From Rivularia sp034931125 (GTDB lineage Bacteria > Cyanobacteriota > Cyanobacteriia > Cyanobacteriales > Nostocaceae): 64,000 nucleotides of DNA. The stretch spans positions 50,630 to 114,629 of the forward strand of contig NZ_JAYGHM010000019.1 of the NCBI RefSeq assembly GCF_034931125.1, written 5' to 3'. Both the position numbers and the translations under genes were made by a program. The notes beneath the pieces are model-generated. The model saw nothing but the letters and a program-made list of their open reading frames with translations, made no database searches and was not told where the DNA came from. Positions 37,066-45,419 of this stretch are shown piece by piece (position 1 is the first letter of the stretch; each line of letters starts with the position of its first letter).

Positions 37066-37208
37066 GAATTGGTAATTGGTAATTGGTAATTGGCAATTGG
37101 TAATTGCGAATTGCGAATAGTTAGGAGTGAGTAGTGATAAGTAAAAAGTAATAAATTAGGAATTATTAATTTTTCTTCCCATTACCCATTACCCATTACC
37201 CATTACCA
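37066..37208. repeat. Short tandem repeats (ggtaatt and acccatt units)
   Basis: About six copies of a ggtaatt-type heptamer at 37072-37106 and four copies of acccatt at about 37180-37207, flanking the 3' ends of convergent genes. Confidence 0.8.
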
Positions 37209-37210
37209 AA

Positions 37211-38626
37211 TTAACGATATCCCTGCCAAGGTGTAATCTCCGCTTCACCACCAGGTTTGAATTCAACTTGAAACTGAGCCAAAGGTTCTGTTTGTGCTGC
37301 ATTCGGATTATCGCCTGGAAATAACTTGGGAATAGGCGTTTGTCGAAAGTTGTCAAAGGCTGCTTTATTCAAAGGTTCGTAATCGGCGATGCTACCATTT
37401 TCTTTAACGGCGACTCGATATTTTAAAACTTCGCTGTAGTTAGAATTAGCGCTCTTATTTTGACTAATAGCTGCCGATAGCTTTTGATTTAGATTAGAAA
37501 GGGTGTTTTGGTCGGTAATATTTGTTCCCAGATTGTCGGATTTGTTAACGTATCCGATCCAGGGACTAACTTCTAATACTCCACTTTGTCTAAAAACTAC
37601 TCTAAATTGAGCAATTGGCTCGTTAGCGATCGCGCCACTGTTGGCGGGATTATAAAGTACTTTCGGTAGAGGAGTTTGTTCGATCGCCGCATTGGCTGTT
37701 TGATCTATAGCTTTGTAACCGATAATCGCACCATCACCAGCCGCACCCAGACGATAAACTAAGTCGGACTGCACCTGACGATTTGCCCAAGCTTTATTTA
37801 GTTGTTCGTATACTTGAGTATTTAACTTTTTCAATCGCGATGCATTCTTAATTTCTGGGGCTGAACCAAGGAGTTTTTCTAAATCTCTTACGACTCCCGG
37901 CGCATTAGGTGACGGTATTGGAGTAGGAACTGCATTGGTAGCAGGTTGCTTCGCTTCAGGAGTAGGTTGAACTGGTTGTTTGACGTTTTCAGTAGTAGAT
38001 ACCTTCTTCTGGGCAGTAGATGGTGTTTTAAACTCTGGTGCTGGCATTAAATTAAACGCGATCGCAGCAGCAGCTAAACTGGTGAGACCAAGAGTTGCGG
38101 GTACTGCCTGTTCGAGTAAAACACCTTGAACGGCACTATGTCCTCTAGCAACTGGTTGTAGTTCTAACGTCAATTCTGGTAAAGTTTGAGTATCAGCAAA
38201 AAATTGATCTACTGCTTCTACTAAATCGAACAACTGTACTGAATTTAAATCAATTTTAATGGTTTGTTTAGCATTACTACCATTATTTAAATCCTGTTGA
38301 GGCATATCCGAATGTACGCTCAATCGGTGCTGATTACTATTAATTTTTTCTAACTGTACTAATTCAGATTCAGAATTATGTGCTTGCGGGTTAGAAATAT
38401 TGCTCAAAAATTCTTGAGCATAAGCGCTGACGGCTCTAACTAAACTTTCAAAAAACTGTCTACCACCCGCAAGTGGTTGGGTATAACCAGATAAAGTACA
38501 TTCCGCATTTACCAAAATCGACAGTTCTGGACGCATTTCCTGATACTGTGTTGTTTTTGAAGCGTCGTTTAAACCTTCTAAAAGTAACGTGCAATTAGGT
38601 AAACTATATTTACGTTGAATATTCAT
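37211..38626 (-). CDS. DUF4335 domain protein
   Basis: A 471-residue cyanobacterial protein. The N-terminal 190 residues form the conserved DUF4335 region (NIQRKYSLPNCTLLLEGL, AECTLSGYTQPLAGGRQFFESLVRAV, VQLFDLVEAVDQFFADTQTLPELTLEL). A hydrophobic segment (about 193-210, LGLTSLAAAAIAFNLMP) is followed by a Pro/Thr/Lys linker and two repeated C-terminal modules (FRVVFRQSGVLEVSPWIGY and FQVEFKPGGEAEITPWQGY). Start overlaps the upstream DUF3038 gene by 4 bp, so they are coupled. Function unknown. Confidence 0.85.
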   Translation of the reverse strand: MNIQRKYSLPNCTLLLEGLNDASKTTQYQEMRPELSILVNAECTLSGYTQPLAGGRQFFESLVRAVSAYAQEFLSNISNPQAHNSESELVQLEKINSNQHRLSVHSDMPQQDLNNGSNAKQTIKIDLNSVQLFDLVEAVDQFFADTQTLPELTLELQPVARGHSAVQGVLLEQAVPATLGLTSLAAAAIAFNLMPAPEFKTPSTAQKKVSTTENVKQPVQPTPEAKQPATNAVPTPIPSPNAPGVVRDLEKLLGSAPEIKNASRLKKLNTQVYEQLNKAWANRQVQSDLVYRLGAAGDGAIIGYKAIDQTANAAIEQTPLPKVLYNPANSGAIANEPIAQFRVVFRQSGVLEVSPWIGYVNKSDNLGTNITDQNTLSNLNQKLSAAISQNKSANSNYSEVLKYRVAVKENGSIADYEPLNKAAFDNFRQTPIPKLFPGDNPNAAQTEPLAQFQVEFKPGGEAEITPWQGYR

Positions 38627-39249
38627 TCCACTTCACCATCAAAAAGACTAATCCAGAAGCGCTGCATTCCGGCTGTTCCCGTACAGAAAAGTAGCTGTCC
38701 TAATAGATTTACAGCTAATTCGTTTAATTTATCGTCAGAATTAAGTGCTAATAATCCAGAACGTCTCTTATTCATCCGGCTTCTGAAATGCACTCGAAAT
38801 CGTTCTAAATAATTAGAAAGACGCAAATTTTGTTCTAAAGGAATCTGCTTTTCAGCCATCTGCTGATTTATCATTAACAACTGACGGATCACAACCGTCA
38901 ATCGTCTAGCTAAATAGCAAGAAATAACCACCAATGCTTTTGCTTCCATGATGGTTAAAGGACGACGAATATTAGCTCTTCGCAAAGGATTAGTGCTACG
39001 CATTCGCCATAGATTTACTCGATCTTTGATAATTCCTTTCAAATCCAACTCTTGAGCAAATGCCAAGATGGCTTCAGACCCACCAAGATCCAAAGCTTCA
39101 ATTGCAAGTAAAATAAGGTCAATTTGTTGCCTAGTTCGCCTCGGACATCCCTTTCCTTCTATTGCGGGGTCGGGTAGCGTGTCCAAAATCATGGGCAAAT
39201 CTTGTTCAGCCGAACTGTTGAACGGCGTTAAGGGAGCGGAGACATTCAT
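38623..39249 (-). CDS. DUF3038 domain protein
   Basis: A 208-residue helical protein of the cyanobacterial DUF3038 family (PRRTRQQIDLILLAIEALDLGGSEAIL; SNYLERFRVHFRSRMNKRRSG). No membrane segment, no enzymatic motif. It precedes and overlaps the DUF4335 gene by 4 bp; this gene pair is a conserved neighbourhood in cyanobacteria as far as I recall, pointing to a joint function, still undescribed. Confidence 0.85.
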   Translation of the reverse strand: MNVSAPLTPFNSSAEQDLPMILDTLPDPAIEGKGCPRRTRQQIDLILLAIEALDLGGSEAILAFAQELDLKGIIKDRVNLWRMRSTNPLRRANIRRPLTIMEAKALVVISCYLARRLTVVIRQLLMINQQMAEKQIPLEQNLRLSNYLERFRVHFRSRMNKRRSGLLALNSDDKLNELAVNLLGQLLFCTGTAGMQRFWISLFDGEVE

Positions 39250-40021
39250 TTATCAGTTCCTTATAGGGCTGCTGTCCTAAAAATAACGGTAAAATTGATT
39301 AAACAATGGTAGCCAAATCAAAATATATTGGCATATGGCAGTAATTCAACTGCCTGATATATACATTAATTACTCTTTCATATCAAAGCTTTCCGTATAC
39401 CGAAAATCGAAGTTTTAAAGCATTTTTAATTCACCTATCTGAGAATGGTAGTACAATTGCAACCCCTTGTTCGTGGAAAATTCCATCTTTTCTTCTGTTT
39501 TAATATATAGAAGGTATTAGAGCGAGCAAGAGCGATTCTTAAGCAGCATAGCTGAACGCCACACATTGAGCTTTAGCTCCACTATAGCCTAAACCTTTAC
39601 GGGGTCTTCTTTACAGCCAATATCAACAATTTTTATTCTTAACCATCTATATGAATATACTTAAAGATTGTATTTGAGCAGAGTATTTACTTTATAGCAA
39701 TCTTATTGGCAATTCAATTATCTTGCCGCGACAGTACGGGTAAAGTCATTTGTAAGAATACTGATTTACTTGCTTTTAAACCTCCATAACAAAAATTTAC
39801 CAGAAATAATTTAGTAGCCTCGATGTAATATTTCACACTTAGCAACAATGTTAAAAAACTCATCAATCAGTTTTCACTTCACGAGCAAAACCAAAATATC
39901 TTAAGTCAGGCGCATTAGTCTTTTATGCTTATATAGTAAATTGATGACCGTACTATAGTTTTTGCTTGACCAAGATATTGGTTAGCTAATTTGACTGTGC
40001 CAATTATGAGTTTTGTATATT
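39250..40021. other. Intergenic region, DUF3038 to apt
   Basis: About 770 bp between divergent genes. AT-rich, with no recognisable coding, repeat or structural element; presumably both promoters lie here. Confidence 0.5.
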
Positions 40022-40540
40022 ATGGATTTGAAATCTTTAATTCGTGACGTTCCTGATTTCCCTAAACCCGGAATTTTATTTCGAGATATTACTACCTTGC
40101 TGCGTGATGCCCAAGGATTAAGATACACTATTGATTTATTTACACAAAAGTGTACTGAGGCTGGGATGACGGCAGATTTTGTAGTCGGGATGGAGTCACG
40201 AGGATTCATTTTCGGCGCACCTTTAGCTTATAAACTAGGAGCGGGTTTTATTCCTGTCCGCAAAAAAGGTAAATTACCAGCGTCCATTCATGCAATTGAA
40301 TATGCACTAGAGTATGGTACGGACACTCTAGAAGTGCATCAGGATGCTTTACAACCGGGGAGTAGAGTTTTAATTGCTGATGATTTAATTGCCACAGGTG
40401 GAACAGCTTCCGCAACTGCGGAACTTATTCAAAAGATTGGCTGCGAATTAGTCGGATTTGGCTTTATTATCGAGCTACAAGAATTACAAGGGCGTAAAAA
40501 ATTGCCAGACGTGCCGATTGTTACTCTTGTTGAATATTAA
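40022..40540 (+). CDS. apt: Adenine phosphoribosyltransferase
   Basis: Purine salvage enzyme converting adenine and PRPP to AMP. The N-terminus DLKSLIRDVPDFPKPGILFRDITTLL is typical of Apt, and the PRPP-binding loop is VLIADDLIATGGTASA. The frame can be opened at TTG 40013, but the ATG at 40022 gives the usual N-terminus and 172 residues. Confidence 0.95.
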   Translation: MDLKSLIRDVPDFPKPGILFRDITTLLRDAQGLRYTIDLFTQKCTEAGMTADFVVGMESRGFIFGAPLAYKLGAGFIPVRKKGKLPASIHAIEYALEYGTDTLEVHQDALQPGSRVLIADDLIATGGTASATAELIQKIGCELVGFGFIIELQELQGRKKLPDVPIVTLVEY

Positions 40541-40546
40541 AATAAT

Positions 40547-40735
40547 TGGGGATTGGTAATTGGTAATTGGGAATAGTTAGGAGTTAGGAGTTAGGAGTTA
40601 GGAGTTAGGAGTTAGGAGTTAGGAGTTAGGAGTTAATAATTATATTCCCCTTGTCCCCATCCCCCCATCCCCCCATCTCCCCATCTCCCCATCCCCCCAT
40701 CTCCCCATCTCCCCATCTCCCCATCCCTTTCATAA
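40547..40735. repeat. Long STRR block (gttagga and ccccatct units)
   Basis: ggtaattggtaattgg, then eight copies of the heptamer gttagga(g) at about 40575-40634, then about ten copies of the octamer ccccatct/ccccatcc at about 40650-40733. The block fills the spacer between apt and the ABC permease gene. Confidence 0.9.
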
Positions 40736-40745
40736 TTATGGTGCT

Positions 40746-41795
40746 ATGACTGCAACAACATCGAAGAGTTTTTGGGAATCAGGTAAAGATTCGTTTTTAA
40801 GGGTAGTAACTAGCGAAACATTTCTTTATATTGTTAAACGACTATTACAGGCGTTACTGACAATTCTTTTAGCGTCGATAGTTTCTTTTACAATTATTCA
40901 ATTTGCTCCAGGGGATTATTTAGATACTTTGCGTCAAAATCCCAAAATTTCTCCAGAAAGGATTCAGGAACTCAAAGAGCAGTTTGGTTTGGATAAACCT
41001 TGGCACATACAGTATTTTCTCTGGTTGTGGAGAATTATTTCTCAAGGGGATTTTGGGACGAGTTTTTTCTATCAGCGTTCGGTAGCTTCATTGATATGGG
41101 AACGAGTACCCGCAACTTTACTTTTAGCTATTGCATCCTTGATTTGCACTTGGGCGATCGCCATTCCTTTGGGTATTATCGCTGCTGTAAAACAAAACCA
41201 GGCTATAGATCGGATTTTACAAGTAATTAGCTATGCCGGACAAGGTTTTCCCAGCTTTATCACAGCTTTGTTGTTATTGATTTTTGCTCAAATTACTACC
41301 CCTTTGTTTCCAGTAGGAGGTATGACAAGCATTTATCACGCTCAGCTTTCACCCTTGGGAAAAATCATTGATATTCTTTGGCATATGATTTTACCTACCA
41401 TCGCTTTGAGCATCACCAGTTTTGCTGGGTTGCAGCGTATTACTCGCGGTGAATTATTAGATGTGCTGCGTCAGGATTACATTCAAACAGCCCGTGCTAA
41501 AGGATTACCAGAAAACCGAGTTATTTACGTCCACGCTCTTCGCAATGCGATAAATCCGTTAATTACTTTGTTAGGTTTTGAATTAGCAGGTTTACTAAGC
41601 GGTGCTTTTATCACCGAATTTTTCTTTAATTGGCCGGGTTTGGGCAAATTGACTTTACAAGCAGTAAGCGCTCAAGATTTATATGTATTAATGGCTAGTT
41701 TGATCATGGGCGCAGTACTATTAATTATTGGTAATTTGGTAGCAGACTTATTACTTAAAATTGCCGACCCTCGGATTACTTTAGGTAAATCTTAA
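40746..41795 (+). CDS. Peptide/nickel-type ABC transporter permease (DppB family)
   Basis: Inner-membrane permease of the oligopeptide/dipeptide/nickel importer class. The 349-residue protein has about six spans, the DppB-type N-terminal segment (LLASIVSFTIIQFAPGDYLDTLR), the substrate-loop region (LKEQFGLDKPWHIQYF) and the EAA motif (DYIQTARAKGLPENRVIYVHALRNAINPL). No partner DppC, ATPase or binding protein is nearby; in cyanobacteria these subunits are often dispersed. The transported compound is unknown. Confidence 0.88.
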   Translation: MTATTSKSFWESGKDSFLRVVTSETFLYIVKRLLQALLTILLASIVSFTIIQFAPGDYLDTLRQNPKISPERIQELKEQFGLDKPWHIQYFLWLWRIISQGDFGTSFFYQRSVASLIWERVPATLLLAIASLICTWAIAIPLGIIAAVKQNQAIDRILQVISYAGQGFPSFITALLLLIFAQITTPLFPVGGMTSIYHAQLSPLGKIIDILWHMILPTIALSITSFAGLQRITRGELLDVLRQDYIQTARAKGLPENRVIYVHALRNAINPLITLLGFELAGLLSGAFITEFFFNWPGLGKLTLQAVSAQDLYVLMASLIMGAVLLIIGNLVADLLLKIADPRITLGKS

Positions 41796-41802
41796 ATGGG
41801 AA

Positions 41803-42007
41803 TGGGACAAAGGTCAAAGGTCAAAGGTCAAANNNNNNNNNNNNNNNNNNNNNNNNNNNNNNNNNNNNNNNNNNNNNNNNNNNNNNNNNNNNNNNNNNNN
41901 NNNNNNNNGGTTAAAGGTTAAAGGTTAAAGGTCAAAGGTCAAAGGTTAAAGGTTAAAGGTTAAAGGTTAAAGGTTAAAGGTTAAAGGTTAAAGGTCAAAG
42001 GTTAAAT
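41803..42007. repeat. Heptamer array (aaaggtc / aaaggtt) with gap
   Basis: At least 15 copies of a 7-bp unit, aaaggtt or aaaggtc, lie on both sides of the N run 41833-41908. It is the longest heptamer array in the window, and the unresolved centre means the true copy number is unknown. Confidence 0.92.
41833..41908. other. Assembly gap (run of N) in heptamer array
   Basis: 76 undetermined bases, with aaaggtc/aaaggtt heptamers on both sides, so the gap is a repeat the assembler could not span. Confidence 0.95.
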
Positions 42008-42072
42008 AATTATGATTCCTAATTTCTAACTCCTAGTTCCTAATCCAAAATCTAAAATCTAAAATTCTGTTT

Positions 42073-42357
42073 ATGTTGTCGGAAATATATTATTTAATCA
42101 GGTCTAAAGCTGATGGTCGTTATTTAGCAGCGCATCCTAATGAAGATGATGTATCGAGTTTTGTGCTACTGTTTCGCGAAAATTTTGATGCTTTGAGCTA
42201 TCTAAATACTCATGCTGGCGATTTAGCAGACCGTCTTACCGTAGAATCAATTTCAGGTACTCAGCTAAAAACTGTACTTCAACGATGGAGTTTCAAGGGT
42301 GTAGGTATTGTGACCGATCCGTTATTACCTAAAATTGATTTTTTAGTGCAAAGTTAA
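42073..42357 (+). CDS. Small conserved cyanobacterial protein (94 aa)
   Basis: A 94-residue protein with no recognised domain (LSEIYYLIRSKADGRYLAAH; FVLLFRENFDALSYLNTHAG). Compact, mixed alpha/beta and without signal peptide. It is 15 bp upstream of the hotdog-type gene on the same strand and probably co-transcribed. Confidence 0.65.
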   Translation: MLSEIYYLIRSKADGRYLAAHPNEDDVSSFVLLFRENFDALSYLNTHAGDLADRLTVESISGTQLKTVLQRWSFKGVGIVTDPLLPKIDFLVQS

Positions 42358-42372
42358 ATTGATAATTGATTT

Positions 42373-42819
42373 ATGTTTCTCAGCATTGCAGAAGTTGAAA
42401 GTTATCTCCATCAGCATATTCCGCTATCTAAATATATGGAGGTTAAGGTTAAGCAAGTTGATGAACATGGTGTTACCTTACAAGCACCATTAATTCCAAA
42501 TATAAACCATCGTTCGACAGTGTTTGGCGGTAGCGTTTCCGCATTAGCAATTCTTTCGGGATGGACTTTGGTTCATGCTAATTTGCAAGCATTCTCTTTA
42601 TCTTCGCGAATTGTGATTCAGCGCAATTCCATAGAATATTTTCAGCCTATTGATGGCGATTTTATGGCTTTTTGTCCGTTCCCATCAGCGCAAATTTGGC
42701 AGAAGTTTATCAAGATGTTGCAAAAGAAATCAAAAAGTAGAATTGAGTTAAATGTAGATATTTTTACGGGTGGAGTGAAAGCGGGAAGTTTTACTGGGGT
42801 TTATGTTGCGATCGGTTGA
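42373..42819 (+). CDS. YiiD C-terminal-like thioesterase (hotdog fold)
   Basis: A 148-residue protein resembling the YiiD_C thioesterase-like domain. It opens with VESYLHQHIPLSKYMEVKVKQ, and the hotdog helix region is NHRSTVFGGSVSALAILSGWTLVHA. The predicted substrate would be an acyl-CoA or acyl-ACP, but no specific reaction is established. Confidence 0.75.
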   Translation: MFLSIAEVESYLHQHIPLSKYMEVKVKQVDEHGVTLQAPLIPNINHRSTVFGGSVSALAILSGWTLVHANLQAFSLSSRIVIQRNSIEYFQPIDGDFMAFCPFPSAQIWQKFIKMLQKKSKSRIELNVDIFTGGVKAGSFTGVYVAIG

Positions 42820-42919
42820 TGATTTAATTGTTTTTTAAGTTAATCGGTTGGGTCAAACATCTTTTCTTAACGTATTACAATATAGTTAGAACATTTATAT
42901 CAACTCCTAATGGAGTAGT

Positions 42920-43339
42920 ATGTCAGCCAAAGATAAATTTCATGATGTGGTCAAAACTGCGCTGCAAAACGATGGGTGGGTAATTACAGAAGACCCACTA
43001 CGTGTTCCGATTGACCGAATTACAAATATGTATATTGATTTAGCCGCAGAAAAACTAATAGTAGCAGACAAAGAAGGAGACAAAATTGCAGTAGAAGTAA
43101 AAAGTTTTTTAGGTGCTTCTAACCTCTCAGAATTTCATACAGCTTTGGGACAATTCATTAATTATCGCTATGCATTAGAAGATTTTGAAGCTAAAAGAAT
43201 TTTATATTTAGCTGTACCAGTGAAGACTTATGAAGACTTTTTCACTATGCCTTTTGTTCAATCGGTAATTCAACGCAGTAACGTTAATTTGCTAGTTTTC
43301 AATCCAGAAAAACAGGAGATTGTGCAATGGAAAAATTAG
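42920..43339 (+). CDS. xisH: XisH family protein
   Basis: Homologue of XisH, needed with XisF and XisI for excision of the fdxN element in Anabaena heterocysts, though the family is common in cyanobacteria that lack that element. The 139-residue sequence contains a nuclease-like motif: Asp in MYIDLAAEKLIVADKEGD and ExK in VEVKSFLG, as in PD-(D/E)XK folds. The stop overlaps xisI by 13 bp. No nif genes or recombinase gene lie nearby, so the role here is unknown. Confidence 0.88.
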   Translation: MSAKDKFHDVVKTALQNDGWVITEDPLRVPIDRITNMYIDLAAEKLIVADKEGDKIAVEVKSFLGASNLSEFHTALGQFINYRYALEDFEAKRILYLAVPVKTYEDFFTMPFVQSVIQRSNVNLLVFNPEKQEIVQWKN

Positions 43340-43671
43340 AGGAATATCGAGGATATGTCCAACGTTTATTAACAGATTATGCTGAAAGTAAAACATCGCA
43401 TAATCCCGACAATGAATTAGAAATGCAAACTATTTTTGATACAGTGCGTGACCATTATCAGCTAATTTATGTTGGATGGGATAAAGGAAAACGAGTTTAT
43501 GGTCCAGTAATGCACTTGGATATTAAAAATGCCAAGATTTGGATTCAGTGGAACGGTACGGAAGATGATATCGGTGCTGAGTTAATGGATATGGGTGTAT
43601 CTAGAGAAGATATTGTGTTGGGATTTCATACACCGTTTATGCGTAAGTTTAGTGATTTTGCTGTGAGTTAA
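43327..43671 (+). CDS. xisI: XisI family protein
   Basis: Partner of XisH. The 114-residue protein shows the XisI pattern YRGYVQRLLTDYAESK, YQLIYVGWDKGKRVYGPVMHLDIKNAKIWIQWNGTEDDIG and DIVLGFHTPFMRK. It is translationally coupled to xisH through a 13-bp overlap. This pair occurs in many copies in some cyanobacterial genomes. Confidence 0.9.
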   Translation: MEKLEEYRGYVQRLLTDYAESKTSHNPDNELEMQTIFDTVRDHYQLIYVGWDKGKRVYGPVMHLDIKNAKIWIQWNGTEDDIGAELMDMGVSREDIVLGFHTPFMRKFSDFAVS

Positions 43672-43690
43672 TGTTTGAATGAAATTCGGT

Positions 43691-44107
43691 TTAATTTGTG
43701 AGTTTGCGTTTTTCAATTTCGGTAATGGGTAGGAGTAAAGTGTCTTCTATGTGGGAACGGACTTTGGGGGTTATATAGAGGTCGCTATTTAGGCAGTCTA
43801 CTATTACCTTATTAGCAAAACAGTATTTATGTAATAAATCCTGTTGTTCTTTATTGAACTGCCAATCATAACCAATATTGCGATGTTCAATCATAATTTC
43901 TCTTAAGAGTTTAGTCCACTTCTGACCGTTGACTTTCCACCATACACAAAATTTATCTATATCTATTTCCGGATTAGGTAAATCATTACTCATTTTTTGT
44001 AATGCTTGCTTTAATTTAGGTTCAAATGCACGGGTAAGACTTGCTATCAAAGAATAATATAAACTTTTGCTAATAGTTTCCTTTTTGAAATTGTAAGGGG
44101 GATTCAT
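43691..44107 (-). pseudogene. C-terminal fragment of a NACHT/STAND protein
   Basis: A 138-residue open frame matching, as I recall it, the conserved C-terminal tail of cyanobacterial NACHT proteins (WWKVNGQKWTKLLREIMIEHRNIGYDWQF and ANKVIVDCLNSDLYITPKVRSHIEDTLLLP). No ATPase or repeat region precedes it: just before the ATG, at 44112, lies an unrelated nuclease remnant on the opposite strand. It is best read as the surviving 3' end of a deleted gene, though the short frame could still be translated. Confidence 0.6.
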
Positions 44108-44111
44108 TAAA

Positions 44112-44411
44112 GTAGATTTAGTCGCACGTTACAAAGGTATTCCTCACGTAATTGAATGGACTACTTCTGAAAAACCTAAATTTAAACTTGAAAATCTTTA
44201 TGATAAGCCTTTACAGCTAGTTGCTTATGGCGGTGCAATTAACAGATATTATGGTGAAAGTCTTTTTTGCTGTAATATTCGCCGTGCTTTAATCGTTGTT
44301 GCTTTACCTGATAGAGAAGCAGAGATTTTTGAATTTGACAAAGCAACCTTGATTGATTACTGGAAATTATGGCATTCCCGACTCAAGTTATTTTATCAAG
44401 CTAATACATAG
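44112..44411 (+). pseudogene. 5'-truncated PD-(D/E)XK exonuclease remnant
   Basis: An open frame without a start encodes VDLVARYKGIPHVIEWTTSE, then LYDKPLQLVAYGGAINRYYG, ending in KLFYQANT. This resembles the C-terminal part of small PD-(D/E)XK nucleases of the mitochondrial-genome-maintenance-exonuclease type. In that family the motif usually reads IEWKTSEKP; here the catalytic Lys is Thr. Missing the N-terminal half and altered in the active site, so a pseudogene. Confidence 0.65.
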
Positions 44412-44460
44412 AAGTTTATTATTCTTAAGTCTGCTCACGCAAATTACGACTAATTAGGCT

Positions 44461-44521
44461 ATTAGCCCACGAAGGTGGGCTTTGTTTGTGTAGCCCCAGA
44501 CTTCCAGTCTGAGGGCTATTA
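44461..44521. repeat. Hairpin repeat (type A)
   Basis: agcccacgaaggtgggct and ccccagacttccagtctgaggg palindromes, of the same family as at 7085-7208. Located between the nuclease remnant and the 3' end of mobA. Confidence 0.8.
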
Positions 44522-44549
44522 TAATTCAAAAACATCCCTGTTCCAAGGG

Positions 44550-45215
44550 CTATTCCAAATCCCCCGGAGAATTACAATTAAACAACATCAAATCTGCCTT
44601 CTCATCAACATTTAAAGCTTCTACTTCAATACCCGAAAGTAATTCCTGAAACGAACGCTTCCCCATTTTCAAAAAACTATCCAATTCTGTTTTCACCTCT
44701 TTTCGATAAAAACCACACATCGGTTCCCAAATTTGCGATCGCTGTGGAACTAAAGCCAATGTTGAAGTTGGAATTTGGGGAAGTTTATTTATCCAACTTT
44801 GCAGAATTTCTACATTTAATAAAGGTAAATCGCAAGCAAGTAATAATATCCAATCGGCGGAAATTTGCGCTAATCCCTCAGATAAACCATTCACTGGTCC
44901 CTTTCCCGGCTGACTTTCAATTAGATATTGACAATTTGAGGGCAAAATATTTTGATAGCGTTCAATCCAAGGTGTCAAAACATAAACTTGTTCGGTACAA
45001 GCAGCAGCAACTTGATAAACCCGTTGCAACATCGGTTTACCTTGGTAATCTACAAGTGCTTTATCTCTACCCATACGAGAACTTTTACCACCTGCGAGGA
45101 TTAAGGTAACTAGGGTTTGCTGGGAAAGATGGGGATAGAATTTACGCACTTGCGACGTGTATAATTCAATGTCAGTGTCATGGAGCCGTTCTGCTGCCAT
45201 TTTTCCCATTTTCAT
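44550..45215 (-). CDS. mobA: Molybdenum cofactor guanylyltransferase MobA
   Basis: Adds GMP to molybdopterin to make the MGD cofactor that nitrate reductase NarB (encoded 3 kb further right) requires. The 221-residue protein shows nucleotidyltransferase motifs LILAGGKSSRMGRDKALVDY (about 40-60), GKGPVNGLSEGL and LLACDLPLLN. The N-terminus is uncertain: ATGs at 45215, 45209 and 45200 are all possible, the last having GGGAAAA upstream. It stands alone as a minus-strand gene. Confidence 0.88.
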   Translation of the reverse strand: MKMGKMAAERLHDTDIELYTSQVRKFYPHLSQQTLVTLILAGGKSSRMGRDKALVDYQGKPMLQRVYQVAAACTEQVYVLTPWIERYQNILPSNCQYLIESQPGKGPVNGLSEGLAQISADWILLLACDLPLLNVEILQSWINKLPQIPTSTLALVPQRSQIWEPMCGFYRKEVKTELDSFLKMGKRSFQELLSGIEVEALNVDEKADLMLFNCNSPGDLE

Positions 45216-45419
45216 CCCCTAGGTGCATAAGCTGATCAAACCTGAACCTATTAATAATAAAGGATTTTTAGCTTTTTAAGCTCGATATCCATTTAATAAA
45301 CACGTATGACTTAATACAGGTAATTAAACTTTTGCCAATGTGTAAAAAATAAAAAGCTAGCACGAAATCGGATGGTCTTACTGATATTATTTTAAATAAT
45401 ATAAATAGAGTTTAAGTAA

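Noticed and set aside
40575..40634. Regular gttagga repeats resembling a CRISPR array
   Set aside because: Units are 7 bp with no spacers between them, so it is a simple tandem repeat (STRR); no cas genes are nearby.
41803..42007. aaaggtt/aaaggtc array considered as iterons of an origin or telomere-like DNA
   Set aside because: No rep, dnaA or DnaA boxes are nearby, and the same class of heptamers is found in many spacers here.
42920..43671. xisHI as proof of an fdxN-type excision element and heterocysts
   Set aside because: No nif genes, xisF-like recombinase or direct-repeat borders are seen; the genes are widespread outside such elements.
44550..45215. mobA as part of the nar operon
   Set aside because: About 2 kb of unrelated genes, including a plus-strand CHAT-GUN4 gene and a toxin-antitoxin pair, separate it from narM.
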